A DNA stretch of 64,000 bases from Leptospira kemamanensis (lineage in GTDB: Bacteria; Spirochaetota; Leptospiria; Leptospirales; Leptospiraceae): positions 1 through 64,000 of the forward strand of contig NZ_RQGG01000007.1 in assembly GCF_004769665.1 (NCBI RefSeq). Reading direction: 5' to 3'. Made by a program: the position numbers and the translations under genes. Below the pieces are notes generated by a model that worked only from the letters and a program-made list of their open reading frames with translations, searched no databases and was not told the DNA's origin. Positions 33,727 to 43,862 of this stretch are shown in pieces (position 1 is the stretch's first letter; every line of letters begins with the position of its first letter).

Positions 33727-34116
33727 ATGGCACTGTTTTTTGTGAATTCTCTCATGACTCTTTCGATTTTGGGTTTTTATACTGGATATTCTTTCCGGAA
33801 GTCAGATCGGAAAAAACACAAAATCTTCAATGCAATCGGAATCCTTTCAAATTTAACCGCAGCCATCTATTTGCTTTGCATTAAGTACATGTTAGGTGGG
33901 ATTTCGGAGTTCCAAATTTATCCCACGGCTCCAGAATTTGTCATTCATATCCATCGATTTTTTGCCGCCATTAGTCTAGTTTTGATGCTTGTGATGGGAT
34001 ACACGGGTTGGAAAAGAAATCGAAATTTGCATGTAAAATTGCATTACATCTTTTTGCCATTGTACACGATTGTTTATATCTCCGGTCTGTTTTTATTTCA
34101 ATCAAAACCGCTTTAA
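33727..34116 (+). CDS. Four-helix membrane protein (DUF420-like)
   Basis: 129 residues with four predicted membrane helices (about 2-20, 35-58, 75-95 and 104-124). HIHRFFAAISLVLMLVMGYTG and LHVKLHYIFLPLYTIVYISG resemble the DUF420/YozB family, small proteins often found near haem-copper oxidase assembly genes. The conserved His residues in helix 3 and before helix 4 could bind a metal or haem, but this is not shown. An ATG at 33754 is an alternative start. It is followed by a transketolase subunit gene after only 9 bases. Confidence 0.6.
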   Translation: MALFFVNSLMTLSILGFYTGYSFRKSDRKKHKIFNAIGILSNLTAAIYLLCIKYMLGGISEFQIYPTAPEFVIHIHRFFAAISLVLMLVMGYTGWKRNRNLHVKLHYIFLPLYTIVYISGLFLFQSKPL

Positions 34117-34125
34117 GGAATGTTC

Positions 34126-34938
34126 ATGGAAAAAATTGAAGTCGCAAAGAAATTTGCAAATGATATCCGAATCCAAGTCATCAAAATGGTGACTGCTGCT
34201 AATTCTGGTCACCCAGGTGGACCACTTGGACTCGCTGATATCTACGCGGCCCTCTATACTTCCATTCTCAATCATGATCCTAAAAACCCAGAATGGGCAG
34301 ACAGAGATCGTTTGATCCTTTCCAATGGTCACGTCTGTGCGGTTCGTTATGCTGCCATGGGGCTTTCAGGTTACTTTCCTGTGGAAGACCTACTTACGTT
34401 CCGTAATATTAATTCTTACTTACAAGGTCACCCTTCCACTCGTTATATGAAAGGCATTGAGTCTAGTTCTGGTTCACTGGGACAAGGTTTGTCTGTATCT
34501 GTTGGACTTGCTTTAGGTGCTAAGTTAAAAAAAGAGACATATAAAATTTATACATGCATTTCTGATGGTGAATGTGGAGAAGGAATGACTTGGGAAGCAG
34601 CACAATCCGCAGTTCATTTCAAAGCAGATAACCTCATTGCTTTTATGGATCGTAACTACATCCAAATTGATGGTAATACGGAAGAAGTAATGAAGTTGGA
34701 ACCATTGGATAAAAAATTTGAGATGTTTGGTTGGAATGTCATCAATGCAGACGGACATAATATGGAAGAGATTTTTTCTGCATTTGCAAATGCAAAACAA
34801 CATACTGGTGGACCTACACTCATCGTGTTTAGAACCATTTTAGGTAAAGGTGTTTCTTATATGGAAAACAATCCTAAGTGGCATGGTACACCACCAAATA
34901 AAGAACAAGAAGCACAAGCGCTTGCAGAATTAGTATAA
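34126..34938 (+). CDS. Transketolase, N-terminal (ThDP-binding) subunit
   Basis: 270 residues, the usual size of a split transketolase N-half. The ATG at 34126 is preferred over 34120, as AAGGA lies 7 bases before it. It has [42 protein letters not shown] and the thiamine diphosphate / magnesium segment [16 protein letters not shown] with FMDRN. Transketolase moves two-carbon units in the pentose phosphate pathway. The pyrimidine-binding C-terminal subunit, which often follows directly, is not in this window and must be elsewhere. Confidence 0.9.
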   Translation: MEKIEVAKKFANDIRIQVIKMVTAANSGHPGGPLGLADIYAALYTSILNHDPKNPEWADRDRLILSNGHVCAVRYAAMGLSGYFPVEDLLTFRNINSYLQGHPSTRYMKGIESSSGSLGQGLSVSVGLALGAKLKKETYKIYTCISDGECGEGMTWEAAQSAVHFKADNLIAFMDRNYIQIDGNTEEVMKLEPLDKKFEMFGWNVINADGHNMEEIFSAFANAKQHTGGPTLIVFRTILGKGVSYMENNPKWHGTPPNKEQEAQALAELV

Positions 34939-34986
34939 ACTTTTTGTTTCGATTGACTTTTTCTATTTTATCAAGATAGTTTTTGC

Positions 34987-35880
34987 ATGGGACAAAACTC
35001 TTTTCCTGATTTTTATCCGGATGATATCACCCGTTTATTGTATGATTGGGAAATTGCTCCTGCAGAAAAAAAACGTTTTCTCTTAAAACTAATAGCTTCA
35101 CGCATTCCTTGGCAAATTCAATTGGAGTCTGCCTTGGATGAAGTGAAAGATCCTTTCCTTCGTGTGCAAGCAAGGAATCTCAAATCAGAAATTCTTCGTC
35201 ATCGTTTACGACATTCCTTCTTCAAACTCACGTTACGTGGGAATACAAATCATTATAAAGATTTAGAAGAGATGGTTGTCCAACTTTCAAGTTTTGGATT
35301 CCCGGATCAAAATTATTTAGAGATCAAACAAGAGTTAGATCGAATAGCACTTCGTGTTTCCGAGTTATACGATGACCACTCAGGATATCTCACTGACGAA
35401 TTAAAAGTGCAAATCCTTTGCCAAGTGATGTTCCAAGAAGAAGGATTTGTTGGAAACATCCAAAACTATAATGATCCAGGAAATTCTTATTTATTCCAGG
35501 TGATCAAAAGTCGCTTGGGAATTCCAATTTCCTTATCTGTTGTTTATCTTCTTGTCGCACAACGACTAGGACTTCCTTTATACGGAACCAATCTCCCACT
35601 TCATTTTCTATTGCAATATGAGTCAGATGGGTATTTCACATACATTGATCCATTTCATGGTGGCGTTTTATTAGATAAATTTACTTGTGAAAAGTTTTTG
35701 GAAGCAAATGGGTATTCTAATTCACCGAAATATTTCACTAAAGCTTCTACACTTTCCATGATCAAACGCATGTGTCGAAATTTACTCCATATCTACCGCG
35801 ACAATCAGTCCAAAGAAATGGAAAACGTGATTAAGGATCATCTTCAGATTCTCGAAAGTCGATCCACACATGTGGAATAA
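34987..35880 (+). CDS. SirB1 / transglutaminase-core-2 family protein
   Basis: 297 residues. The central part GIPISLSVVYLLVAQRLGLPLYGTN, then LHFLLQY and YIDPFHGGVLLD, is the typical SirB1/PF13369 core, a transglutaminase-like fold. The usual catalytic Cys position is Ser here (ISLSVVY), as is normal for the family, so it is probably not a protease. The N-terminal third is helical. It likely works as a cytoplasmic adaptor; the role is unknown. The polyprenyl synthase gene begins 3 bases after its stop. Confidence 0.75.
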   Translation: MGQNSFPDFYPDDITRLLYDWEIAPAEKKRFLLKLIASRIPWQIQLESALDEVKDPFLRVQARNLKSEILRHRLRHSFFKLTLRGNTNHYKDLEEMVVQLSSFGFPDQNYLEIKQELDRIALRVSELYDDHSGYLTDELKVQILCQVMFQEEGFVGNIQNYNDPGNSYLFQVIKSRLGIPISLSVVYLLVAQRLGLPLYGTNLPLHFLLQYESDGYFTYIDPFHGGVLLDKFTCEKFLEANGYSNSPKYFTKASTLSMIKRMCRNLLHIYRDNQSKEMENVIKDHLQILESRSTHVE

Positions 35881-35883
35881 GGA

Positions 35884-36837
35884 ATGAAGTCTAAATTCAA
35901 TATCCAATCTATTCTTTCTCAATTTGATAAAAATTTAGATAAGATCATTCACGAAGACATTCCCATCCTGAAAAAAATCAAAAAACAAGTGATCTCTTCT
36001 GGTGGGAAACGGATTCGTCCTTTCTCCCATTATCTATTTTGTCAGTTTTTGAATGTAAAAGATGTGAGTTGGTTGGATGTAGGGAGTGTAGCCGAGCTCA
36101 TTCACGCGGCCAGTTTACTGCATGATGATGTTGTAGACAATGCACCCATTCGCAGGGGAAAACCTACCATCGGTGCGAGCTTCGGAAATAAAACAGCAAT
36201 CCTTGCTGGTGATTATTTGCTCGCCTGTGGAATTAGCCGACTCAATGCACTCGGTAATTCAGAACTAATGGAAATTTTTTCACAAGTATTGCGAGACCTT
36301 TCTGTCAGTGAACTTTTACAGATGGAATGGGAAAAAAATCCTAACATCACCTTAAAGATTTATGACCAAATCATCTATGGAAAAACAGCATCTTTGTTTG
36401 GTGTGTGTACGGAAGCAGCAGCTATTTTAGCGAAAGAAACCAAAGAACGTCGCAAAGAATTTCGTCAATTTGGTGTTAGGTTGGGAAAATTATTTCAAAA
36501 GAAAGATGACTGTTTGGATTATTTTGAAGATTCAAAAACCAGTGGTAAGGAATTTTTGAAAGATTTCAAAAACGGACTTTATACCTATCCAGTATTGGTT
36601 TTACGTTCTAAACTCACTTTGATTGAAAAACGAAAATTGAACCAATTGTTTCGAAAAGAATCTCGCGATACGCAAGATGAAAAAACGATCTTAGATTTGA
36701 TGGCACAGAAGAAGATCCCAAACCTCCTTCACCAAGAATTGGAAAAAGAAAAAAATGATCTTTTGGTTTTTTTACATCAATTTCCCAAATCAGAGGAACG
36801 CGAACTCTTCATTGAACAACTGGGTCGCCTTACATAG
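35884..36837 (+). CDS. Polyprenyl diphosphate synthase (long-chain type)
   Basis: 317 residues. It has both aspartate-rich motifs: LLHDDVVDNAPIRRGKPT (first, DDxxD) and KKDDCLDYF (second, DDxxD), plus GGKRIRPF near the N terminus for pyrophosphate binding. Small residues before the first motif (IHAASLLHDD) suggest a long product, as in the side-chain synthase of respiratory quinones. It condenses isopentenyl diphosphate onto an allylic primer in the cytoplasm. It is probably cotranscribed with the SirB1-like gene and converges with a histidine kinase gene 29 bases away. Confidence 0.88.
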   Translation: MKSKFNIQSILSQFDKNLDKIIHEDIPILKKIKKQVISSGGKRIRPFSHYLFCQFLNVKDVSWLDVGSVAELIHAASLLHDDVVDNAPIRRGKPTIGASFGNKTAILAGDYLLACGISRLNALGNSELMEIFSQVLRDLSVSELLQMEWEKNPNITLKIYDQIIYGKTASLFGVCTEAAAILAKETKERRKEFRQFGVRLGKLFQKKDDCLDYFEDSKTSGKEFLKDFKNGLYTYPVLVLRSKLTLIEKRKLNQLFRKESRDTQDEKTILDLMAQKKIPNLLHQELEKEKNDLLVFLHQFPKSEERELFIEQLGRLT

Positions 36838-36866
36838 GTTTAGTTTAAGACAAATTAAGACAGAGT

Positions 36867-39053
36867 TTATTCTGTTGCGTGTGGATCAATTAGTTCGATT
36901 GCAGGCAATAAAATCGAAAAACAAGTCCTTCCTGGTTCTGATTCAACACTAATTTTACCAAAATGTTTTTCGATGATGGATTTTGTGATCCCAAGTCCCA
37001 TTCCCGTACCTTCTCCTTGTTGTTTGGTGGTAAAAAATGGTTCAAAAATCTTTTTTTGAATTTCGATTGGGATTCCTGGTCCATTATCGATTACTTTCAC
37101 TTCTACATACTTTCCATTTTTTTCTGCAGAGATGATTAAATTTCCTTTTTGTTTCATCGCTTCGATCGCATTTAAAATTAAGTTTGTCCAAACTCGCATT
37201 AGGTCTTCGGGCCAACCTAAAATGGTGGCATCAGTTAAAAATGTTTTTTTTAAGGATACTTTACTGCGCATTCTATATTGATAAATGGTAATCACAGTTT
37301 CGATATTTTCGAGTAAGGTAAAAATTTTGCGTTGTTCGGAATGTGTGACTCTGGAAAAGTTTTTCAGAGCTAAGATGATTTTGGAAGAACGATCCACTGC
37401 AATTTGGATGATTGAGAGATGAAGTCTAAAATTCTTTTCATCTAAAATCAAATCAGTTAGTTTTTCTTTTCCTTTTTGCAATAATAGGATTTCGTTTTCT
37501 TCTAACTTTGTGATTCCTACATCTAAAAATTTTTCTAAGGTTGCTTCTTCGTAATCCAATCCATTGTCTTTTAAGATTTTTTTGAGTTCTGCTTTTTTCT
37601 CTTTTCGTTCTGTGTAACTTGCTACAAGCCCAAAGTCGGATTGGTGTTGGAACATACGAGTGAGTGTTTTGATTTGGTTTGCGTCTAAGGATCCGTAAAT
37701 ATTTTCTTTGGAACCCAATTGGATCGTTTCATTTTGTTTGGATTCCATCAAAGTTTCGATGGATGCTTTGATCGCACTGAGTGGGTTATTGATTTCATGC
37801 GCAACACCCGCTACCAACTTACCTAACTCGGTCATTTTTTCCGAAAGTGCCAATTGGTTCTCTGTTTGGCTCAATTGTAAAATTGCATTTTCTAATTTTT
37901 CTTTTTGTAATTGGAGTTCTTTTGTTCTCTCCAAAACCATAAATTCCAATTCTTCGTTTACTTTGGTAACTGTTTGTTCTTTCAGAATGCGAGTTTGCAT
38001 TTGAAATTTGGAAACCACAATTGTAAAAATTGTCATCTGGATTGCGGCTCCAATTTCGTTTGCGGAACTTAAAAATGGAAACGAAGGCAGATAACCAGTG
38101 TTTGTGAAAATTAATAACAAAGTGCTAATTTGCCTTACTAAAAAAGCAAAAAATAAAACTTTTGAATGTTCCTCTTTTTTAAACAAACTATAAATCGAAT
38201 ATCCAAAGGAAGTAGTGGATAACATCAAACTATTGGTGTAAATGAATCGAAAAAATAACTGTAAGTCAATAAATACGATCAAAATCGAAATTAACAAAAT
38301 ATAAATATAGGTGATTAGGTATTTATCGAAATTTGGATAATGTTTTTTTATTTTTAAGAATTCTCTTAAAAATAAAACGAAACCGATAGGGCTGAGTGCC
38401 AAAAGTCCAGGCATATACCGAAAAAACCATGTTAGGTTACTGAAACCATATTCATAAAATAATCCAGACCGTAACAAATTTGTAAATAATACAGTTAAGA
38501 TGGCAATGGTTAGATATAAAGATATCTTTTCGCGTAACAAGGCGTATTGGATCGCAGTGAAAATAGCAAGTAGGATACAGAGACCCAAATAAAGTCCCTG
38601 CCATAAAGACAAAGCTTTAGTGTATTGGAATAGTTCAGATTCTTTTCGAATGTGAAAATTGATGCGATGGGTATCATCCGATTGGATTCGAAATAGGTAA
38701 GTTCCTTTTTCCTTAGCTGGGATTAAAAATCCTCCTGTATACGATACAATAGGATTTTTTTTTCGCAAAAGTCCCGCAGGATAAGCTTTTACCAAGGTTC
38801 CATTTTGGCTTAAAACAAAATCAAGTTCTGAGAACATTCCATTTTCAAAATGGAAATATCGTTCTGGGTCTTCTGGAACTGTGATTTGGTAATAGTGGCT
38901 TTCTTTGGTAAAGCCAAAGTAGTAAATGGATTGGCTTTCGAGGTTTTTTTGTTTGGAAACATTTGGGCTTGTGCCTAGGTGTTGTAAATAGGTTTCCCCT
39001 TCTGCGAAGAGCAGAAAAGGAAACAATAAAATCGCAAAAACAATTTTATACAA
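36867..39053 (-). CDS. 7TMR-DISM histidine kinase with extended dimerisation region
   Basis: 728 residues from a TTG start. After a signal peptide comes a beta-rich periplasmic domain (about 22-170), seven membrane helices (about 175-385) and a coiled coil. HisKA: LGKLVAGVAHEINNPLSAI (His419). HATPase: VWTNLILNAIEAM (Asn628), DNGPGIP, FEPFFTT and GEGTGMGLGITKS. The 209-residue distance between His and Asn is about twice normal and equals that in the kinase at 7191-9341. There is no receiver domain and no response regulator nearby. A lipoprotein gene lies 23 bases upstream on the same strand and is probably cotranscribed. Confidence 0.88.
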   Translation of the reverse strand: MYKIVFAILLFPFLLFAEGETYLQHLGTSPNVSKQKNLESQSIYYFGFTKESHYYQITVPEDPERYFHFENGMFSELDFVLSQNGTLVKAYPAGLLRKKNPIVSYTGGFLIPAKEKGTYLFRIQSDDTHRINFHIRKESELFQYTKALSLWQGLYLGLCILLAIFTAIQYALLREKISLYLTIAILTVLFTNLLRSGLFYEYGFSNLTWFFRYMPGLLALSPIGFVLFLREFLKIKKHYPNFDKYLITYIYILLISILIVFIDLQLFFRFIYTNSLMLSTTSFGYSIYSLFKKEEHSKVLFFAFLVRQISTLLLIFTNTGYLPSFPFLSSANEIGAAIQMTIFTIVVSKFQMQTRILKEQTVTKVNEELEFMVLERTKELQLQKEKLENAILQLSQTENQLALSEKMTELGKLVAGVAHEINNPLSAIKASIETLMESKQNETIQLGSKENIYGSLDANQIKTLTRMFQHQSDFGLVASYTERKEKKAELKKILKDNGLDYEEATLEKFLDVGITKLEENEILLLQKGKEKLTDLILDEKNFRLHLSIIQIAVDRSSKIILALKNFSRVTHSEQRKIFTLLENIETVITIYQYRMRSKVSLKKTFLTDATILGWPEDLMRVWTNLILNAIEAMKQKGNLIISAEKNGKYVEVKVIDNGPGIPIEIQKKIFEPFFTTKQQGEGTGMGLGITKSIIEKHFGKISVESEPGRTCFSILLPAIELIDPHATE

Positions 39054-39076
39054 AAGGTCAATTCAGGAAAATTCCA

Positions 39077-39790
39077 TCATTGCGGAACGATGTTAGGTGC
39101 ATTACATTTGATGGTCCCAGAAATGATCACTGGTTTTGCATCAGTACTTGTATTTTGTACAATACAGGTTCTGTTGTCAGAGGTAAAACATTGTGTTGTT
39201 GTTTGAGCCGATGTACAATTTACCCCATCTGATGTATTACATTGTGGTAATATAGTTGCGGCACTGGTTGTAGAAGTGCTATACGTTCCATTCAATCGGA
39301 TTTCTAAATTGAAAAAGGAGATTTGTTGTGTGGTTTGGCTTGAAGTATCAATATTGATCCCTTGGTTAAACCATTCCACTGTTCCTTGTGTTCCTTGGAC
39401 TGTTTTCCCAAAGAGTCCACCAGCCAAGATAAACCCTTGTTGTGGATCGATATTCCCTTGGATTTGTGTGCTATCGTATTGGAAACGAATGTTTAAGGTT
39501 TCTTTCGTTTTGAAGATCAGCTGAGAGATAACAGAAAATCTTGTGTTATTGGAAGTGGAACCTGTGGTGCCTGTTGTTCCTGTCGTTGTTCCGGTGGTTC
39601 CTGTCGTGTTTGTTGCTGGAGCTGCTCGACCACAACTTGTGGTCACACTTGTATCCACTTCTCCATTAAACGCAAACAAAGCTGGTGTGCTTTCATCTAA
39701 AACCGTTAGAGCCGCGTTGTTTTCATTTTTGAGACCACAGCCCCAAGTGAAAGCGGAGAGAACCAAAAAAACAAGGGTGATTCGGAACAT
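39077..39790 (-). CDS. Lipoprotein with Thr/Gly-rich linker, function unknown
   Basis: 237 residues. The signal ends in FTWGC (Cys18), a spirochaetal lipobox. A low-complexity stretch of Thr, Gly, Asn and Ser (about 60-80) separates a short N-terminal part from a beta-rich domain. Several cysteines near the C terminus (PQCN, VNCTS, TQCFTS, RTCIV, IKCNA) suggest disulfides. No family is recognised. It is upstream of the 7TM histidine kinase with a 23-base gap, so it may be part of that sensor system. Confidence 0.7.
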   Translation of the reverse strand: MFRITLVFLVLSAFTWGCGLKNENNAALTVLDESTPALFAFNGEVDTSVTTSCGRAAPATNTTGTTGTTTGTTGTTGSTSNNTRFSVISQLIFKTKETLNIRFQYDSTQIQGNIDPQQGFILAGGLFGKTVQGTQGTVEWFNQGINIDTSSQTTQQISFFNLEIRLNGTYSTSTTSAATILPQCNTSDGVNCTSAQTTTQCFTSDNRTCIVQNTSTDAKPVIISGTIKCNAPNIVPQ

Positions 39791-39878
39791 ACGATCCTAT
39801 CGTCACAGGAATTCCTTCTCGGGTCAAGAGGATTCAGAATTTCCTTGGGAAATTTGGCGGAATTTCTAATCTTGCCCT

Positions 39879-41693
39879 ATGCGACTCCCATTTGGTCTAA
39901 ACAGTATGCTGTCGATCCAGGGACCTAGGTCGATTTATGTCTATTCCCTCCTGATTGGATTGTTTTCAGGGTTTGGGGCTTACGGCTTCAATTGGGCACT
40001 CACTTGGACAGAATCCTTTACCTTTGGCAATTTGATTGGGTATGACCCTGGCACACCAGCAGGGGATCTCCATTTCCATTCTGTCGGACTTGCGGCGGAG
40101 TTGTCTCCTCTTTGGATTTTATTTTTACCAGCCATCGGGGGACTACTGGTTGGAATCATCACAAGTTTCTTTTGCCCGGAAGCACAAGGGGGAGGAACAG
40201 ACTCCCTGATTCATGCTTTTCATTTCAATGAAGGAAAAATTCGAACCAAAGTTCCTTTTTATAAAGCGATTGCCACCATACTTACGTTAGGCTCCGGTGG
40301 ATCCGGAGGAAAAGAAGGGCCCACGGCACAAATTGGTGCTGGTTTTGGATCCAGTCTTGCAAACTTTTTAGGTGCGGGTGCAAGGGCACGACGAACTCTC
40401 ATGCTTGCGGGAACAGCTGGTGGGCTTGGCGCGATCTTCCGGGCACCGCTCGGTGGAGCGATCACTGCCGTGGAGATGGTTTACCAAGAAGACATCGAAA
40501 GTGATTCCTTGGTTCCTTGTATTTTATCTTCTGTGACCGCGTATCTCACATTCACAAGTATTGCGGGTAGTGGTTCTATCTTTTCTGTGCAGGAATATAG
40601 TTTAAATGATTACCGTCATATCCCACTATACATTGTGTTGGGTCTTTTGTGTTATGTGGTGGGATATTTTTTTGTCAAAGTATACCACTTTGTTCAGGAT
40701 ATTTTTTCAAAATTACCACTTCCTAACTACTTAAAACCAGCGTTTGGTGGTCTTATCGTGGGTTGTATTGCCTTACTGTTTCCAGAAGTTTTGGGCACTG
40801 GATTTGGACTCATCCAAAGGATGATCAATGGAGAAGTATTAACCTCCACCAGTTTTGGTTTTTCAGGACCGTTTTTTTTACTCGCAGTTGCAATTTTTAA
40901 AGTATTTTCGACTTCCCTTACTGTTGGATCTGGAGGTTCCGGAGGATTACTGGGTCCATCCTTTGCCATCGGAGGTATGTTAGGTGCCTTTGTTGGAACT
41001 ATGGCAAATGTACTATTTCCAGAACTCAATATCATCGTGTTTCCATTTTTACTAGTTGGGATGGGTTCTTTTTTTGCAGGTGTGGCGAGAGCTCCGATTG
41101 CTGGAATGATTATGGTCTGTGATATGATTGGAAGTTATGCATTACTTCCTGCTCTAATGATAGTTGCCATGATTGCTGTTGTATTATCACATAGAATTTC
41201 GATTTATCGCAACCAAATCAAAAATCGTTTTTTATCACCTTCTCACCATTGGGATATGAACCAAGACATTATGGATCGAATTCGGATTTTGGATCATTTC
41301 ACTGAGTTTCGAAAGTATGCGATGGTATCAGAACATCTTTCTTTAACTCAATTGCAAACCAATGCACCAGGGATTCAAGCAAGTGATTTTATCTTAGTGG
41401 GATCCAATGATGAATACAAAGGAATTGTTTCTCTTCGCAAAAATAGAATCCTTCCAGAATATGAAGCAGAGTTAAAAAACTTAATTACATGCGGAGAAAT
41501 TGTACAAGATGTGCCACCTGTGTGTCAATCGGATACATTGGGAAAAGCACTTCGTATTTTATTAGAATATGATGTCGACAAACTTGCTATAGTTGAAGAA
41601 AATAGATGTCTAGGATACTTACGTTATATTGATTTATTCAATGCATACCAAAACGAAGTCAAAAATAAAAACAAACAAAGAAAATCCGTATGA
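39879..41693 (+). CDS. ClC-type chloride channel/antiporter with CBS pair
   Basis: 604 residues. About ten or more membrane helices hold the ClC signatures GSGGSGGKEGPTAQIGAG (with the gating Glu in GKEGP) and GSGGSGGLLGPSFAIGGM. The C-terminal 150 residues form a CBS pair (VSEHLSLTQLQ..., VPPVCQSDTLGKAL...VDKLAIVEENRCLGYL), which usually binds adenine nucleotides and gates transport. Gating Glu suggests Cl-/H+ exchange. It overlaps the next gene by 4 bases (ATGA), so it is coupled to the retropepsin-like / ATP-grasp cassette. The start is uncertain; no clear ribosome site. Confidence 0.9.
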   Translation: MRLPFGLNSMLSIQGPRSIYVYSLLIGLFSGFGAYGFNWALTWTESFTFGNLIGYDPGTPAGDLHFHSVGLAAELSPLWILFLPAIGGLLVGIITSFFCPEAQGGGTDSLIHAFHFNEGKIRTKVPFYKAIATILTLGSGGSGGKEGPTAQIGAGFGSSLANFLGAGARARRTLMLAGTAGGLGAIFRAPLGGAITAVEMVYQEDIESDSLVPCILSSVTAYLTFTSIAGSGSIFSVQEYSLNDYRHIPLYIVLGLLCYVVGYFFVKVYHFVQDIFSKLPLPNYLKPAFGGLIVGCIALLFPEVLGTGFGLIQRMINGEVLTSTSFGFSGPFFLLAVAIFKVFSTSLTVGSGGSGGLLGPSFAIGGMLGAFVGTMANVLFPELNIIVFPFLLVGMGSFFAGVARAPIAGMIMVCDMIGSYALLPALMIVAMIAVVLSHRISIYRNQIKNRFLSPSHHWDMNQDIMDRIRILDHFTEFRKYAMVSEHLSLTQLQTNAPGIQASDFILVGSNDEYKGIVSLRKNRILPEYEAELKNLITCGEIVQDVPPVCQSDTLGKALRILLEYDVDKLAIVEENRCLGYLRYIDLFNAYQNEVKNKNKQRKSV

Positions 41694-42274
41694 AACTATC
41701 TGTAATGTTTGCAAAACATAAAATGATAAAATCCCTATCTCATTTGAAACCTATATTTTTTGGATTCGTAATCCTTTTTCTTTTTTCCCAATGTTTTGGA
41801 TCAGGGCAAGTGGTCGAAAAAAAACCAGACCAACACATCAAACCCATTGTCATACCACCTCAGTATTTGAAACCCATTATTGGAAGAGTGGAATGGGTGG
41901 AGTTCCCCAATTGGAAAGTAAAACTAAGAGCAAGGATAGATACAGGAGCATTATCCAGCTCAATCAATGCCGTCAATATTGAACGAGTTGTTGAGAATGG
42001 AGAAACCTATATTTTATTTGATACGTTTGTGAATGAAAAACCTGTTCGTTTAAAAAGTAAATTTGTCAAAGAAGCAAAAGTCACAAGTACATCTGGTGTT
42101 TCAGAAAAACGAATTATGATTAGTGAGTTGATTAAGATAGGAAAGTACAAAGAGGAAACGATGATCAACTTAAATGATCGTAATAATTTAAACTATCCAA
42201 TACTTATCGGTAGGAATTTTTTGCGTGGTAAATTTTTAGTCGATGTTTCTTTATCACACCAATTAGGGGATTAA
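41690..42274 (+). CDS. Retropepsin-like (PF05618, 'Zn_protease') exported protein
   Basis: 194 residues. A leader with FLFSQC (about Cys37 from this start, less if an internal ATG at 41705 or 41723 is used) suggests a lipoprotein. The mature part is a single retropepsin-like domain: GRVEWVEFPNWKVKLRARIDTGALSSSINA carries the DTGA active-site loop, and YPILIGRNFLRGKFLVDV is the closing strand. Such proteins occur beside RimK-like ATP-grasp ligases. It overlaps the ClC gene and is 1 base from the 7TM protein gene, so it belongs to the cassette. Confidence 0.8.
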   Translation: MKLSVMFAKHKMIKSLSHLKPIFFGFVILFLFSQCFGSGQVVEKKPDQHIKPIVIPPQYLKPIIGRVEWVEFPNWKVKLRARIDTGALSSSINAVNIERVVENGETYILFDTFVNEKPVRLKSKFVKEAKVTSTSGVSEKRIMISELIKIGKYKEETMINLNDRNNLNYPILIGRNFLRGKFLVDVSLSHQLGD

Positions 42275-42275
42275 T

Positions 42276-43862
42276 TTGGATCGTAAAACTTACATAACCA
42301 TTGTTGTTCTCATTGCACTTCCTATCCTTTCCATCTTATACAAACTGAATGTTGCTGATTTATCTTTATTGCCTGTTGCTATAGATGATACTGTCAATTT
42401 ACAGGTTGTGATTTCACCTAAGGAAAATGTGGCGATTTCCGAAGTCAACTTTCCTTTGCCCAAACAATTCATCCAAGCCAAAGTATTAAAATCAAATACC
42501 AAATCAGAGGATTTGGATTTCAGAGTTGTCAAAAAACAATATGGTCATTTGGGAATATGGGAAGGTGAAGATTGGAACTCTCCTATCGGTTATTATGCAA
42601 AAATCAAAATGTTGCCGTATGAAAACACAGATCCAGAACCAGAGATTCCGACTCCAACAAAAAAAACTTTAACAAAAGAACCTTATTATTTATCACTCAA
42701 ACAGTATTCGTCGGAAGAGCTAACGCTTGCTAAAAAATTATACGAACAAATTCATCCGTATGACAAAGACAATGTTTCTGCTGCAAAACAGATTTATTAT
42801 TTTATCTCGGAAGAGATTATCAATACTTACAAAGACATTACCTTGGCAGATACCATTCGTTTGGGAAGTGGGAGTGCCTATACACAAGCAATGCTTTTTT
42901 CCTTACTCTGTAGGATGCGAGGGATCCAAGCGCGAACCGTTGCTGGTTTTGATTTAAACAAACAATCAGAAAAAGATAATAAAACCAAAATCACATTTTG
43001 GAACGAGATCAGATTTCATGGAAAATGGTATTTTGTTTCCACTTATAAAAATGTATTTGCCAGTTCCGTTTCTGGTTATTTGCCATTATGGAAGTCTGTG
43101 GAAGAAAAACGAAGTTTAGGGGAAGATCCAGCTACTTTTCGTTATACGGCCTATATCACAAAGTCCAATGTGAATCGTTATAACTTTAAAGAATATAGCG
43201 AAGAGATTGCTTCTAGTAACAGTTTTTTACGGTATTATTCTTTGTATAGTTTGCCCACTCCCTTACAGAATTTATTTCGTCTTGTGATATTGATTCCAAT
43301 TGGAGCTCTTGTATTGTCTGTGGCACGTAATATGATTGGGATTCCTACCTTTGGAATTTTTACACCGATCCTACTAGCCATGTTCTTTTATGAAACAAAC
43401 CTATGGTTTGGAATTGGGTTTTTTCTTTTGATGATTGGGCTTGGTTTTTTTGAACGGTATGCTCTCGACAAATTTTATTTACTCGCTGTGCCTAGACTTT
43501 CGATTTTACTCACCATCACAGTTCTCACTTTAATTCTGTTTTCGATTCTGAATGAAGAAATTTCGGTGTTCAATCAGATGAGTGTGACCTTGTTTCCGAT
43601 CGTCATTACCACTATTTTTGTAGAACGATTCTCCATCATGATCATTGAAGAAGGTGTGATGCATACCATGGTGACATTACTCGGAACCCTTGTGATTGCT
43701 CTCATTAGTTATATGATTTTTTTCTTTGGGTCCTTGCAGATTCTGTTTTTTACGCATCCGGAACTACTTCTCATTGTGATTGCGATCCAAATCTTTCTTG
43801 GATTGTATAAAGGATACAGGGTTTCAGAGCTCTTTCGGTTTAAGGAAATTTTTAAATCGTGA
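42276..43862 (+). CDS. Inactive transglutaminase fused to 7-TM domain
   Basis: 528 residues from a TTG with AGGGGA just before it. A membrane helix (5-22) leads to a periplasmic transglutaminase-like domain (about 60-320; IRLGSGSAYTQAMLFSLLCRMRGIQARTVAGF), then seven membrane helices (about 330-515). This matches the PF14400/PF14402 pair, described as an inactive transglutaminase with seven helices. In known cassettes it sits between a retropepsin-like protease and an ATP-grasp ligase, exactly as here. It may pass a peptide or signal across the membrane, but that is not proven. Confidence 0.85.
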   Translation: MDRKTYITIVVLIALPILSILYKLNVADLSLLPVAIDDTVNLQVVISPKENVAISEVNFPLPKQFIQAKVLKSNTKSEDLDFRVVKKQYGHLGIWEGEDWNSPIGYYAKIKMLPYENTDPEPEIPTPTKKTLTKEPYYLSLKQYSSEELTLAKKLYEQIHPYDKDNVSAAKQIYYFISEEIINTYKDITLADTIRLGSGSAYTQAMLFSLLCRMRGIQARTVAGFDLNKQSEKDNKTKITFWNEIRFHGKWYFVSTYKNVFASSVSGYLPLWKSVEEKRSLGEDPATFRYTAYITKSNVNRYNFKEYSEEIASSNSFLRYYSLYSLPTPLQNLFRLVILIPIGALVLSVARNMIGIPTFGIFTPILLAMFFYETNLWFGIGFFLLMIGLGFFERYALDKFYLLAVPRLSILLTITVLTLILFSILNEEISVFNQMSVTLFPIVITTIFVERFSIMIIEEGVMHTMVTLLGTLVIALISYMIFFFGSLQILFFTHPELLLIVIAIQIFLGLYKGYRVSELFRFKEIFKS

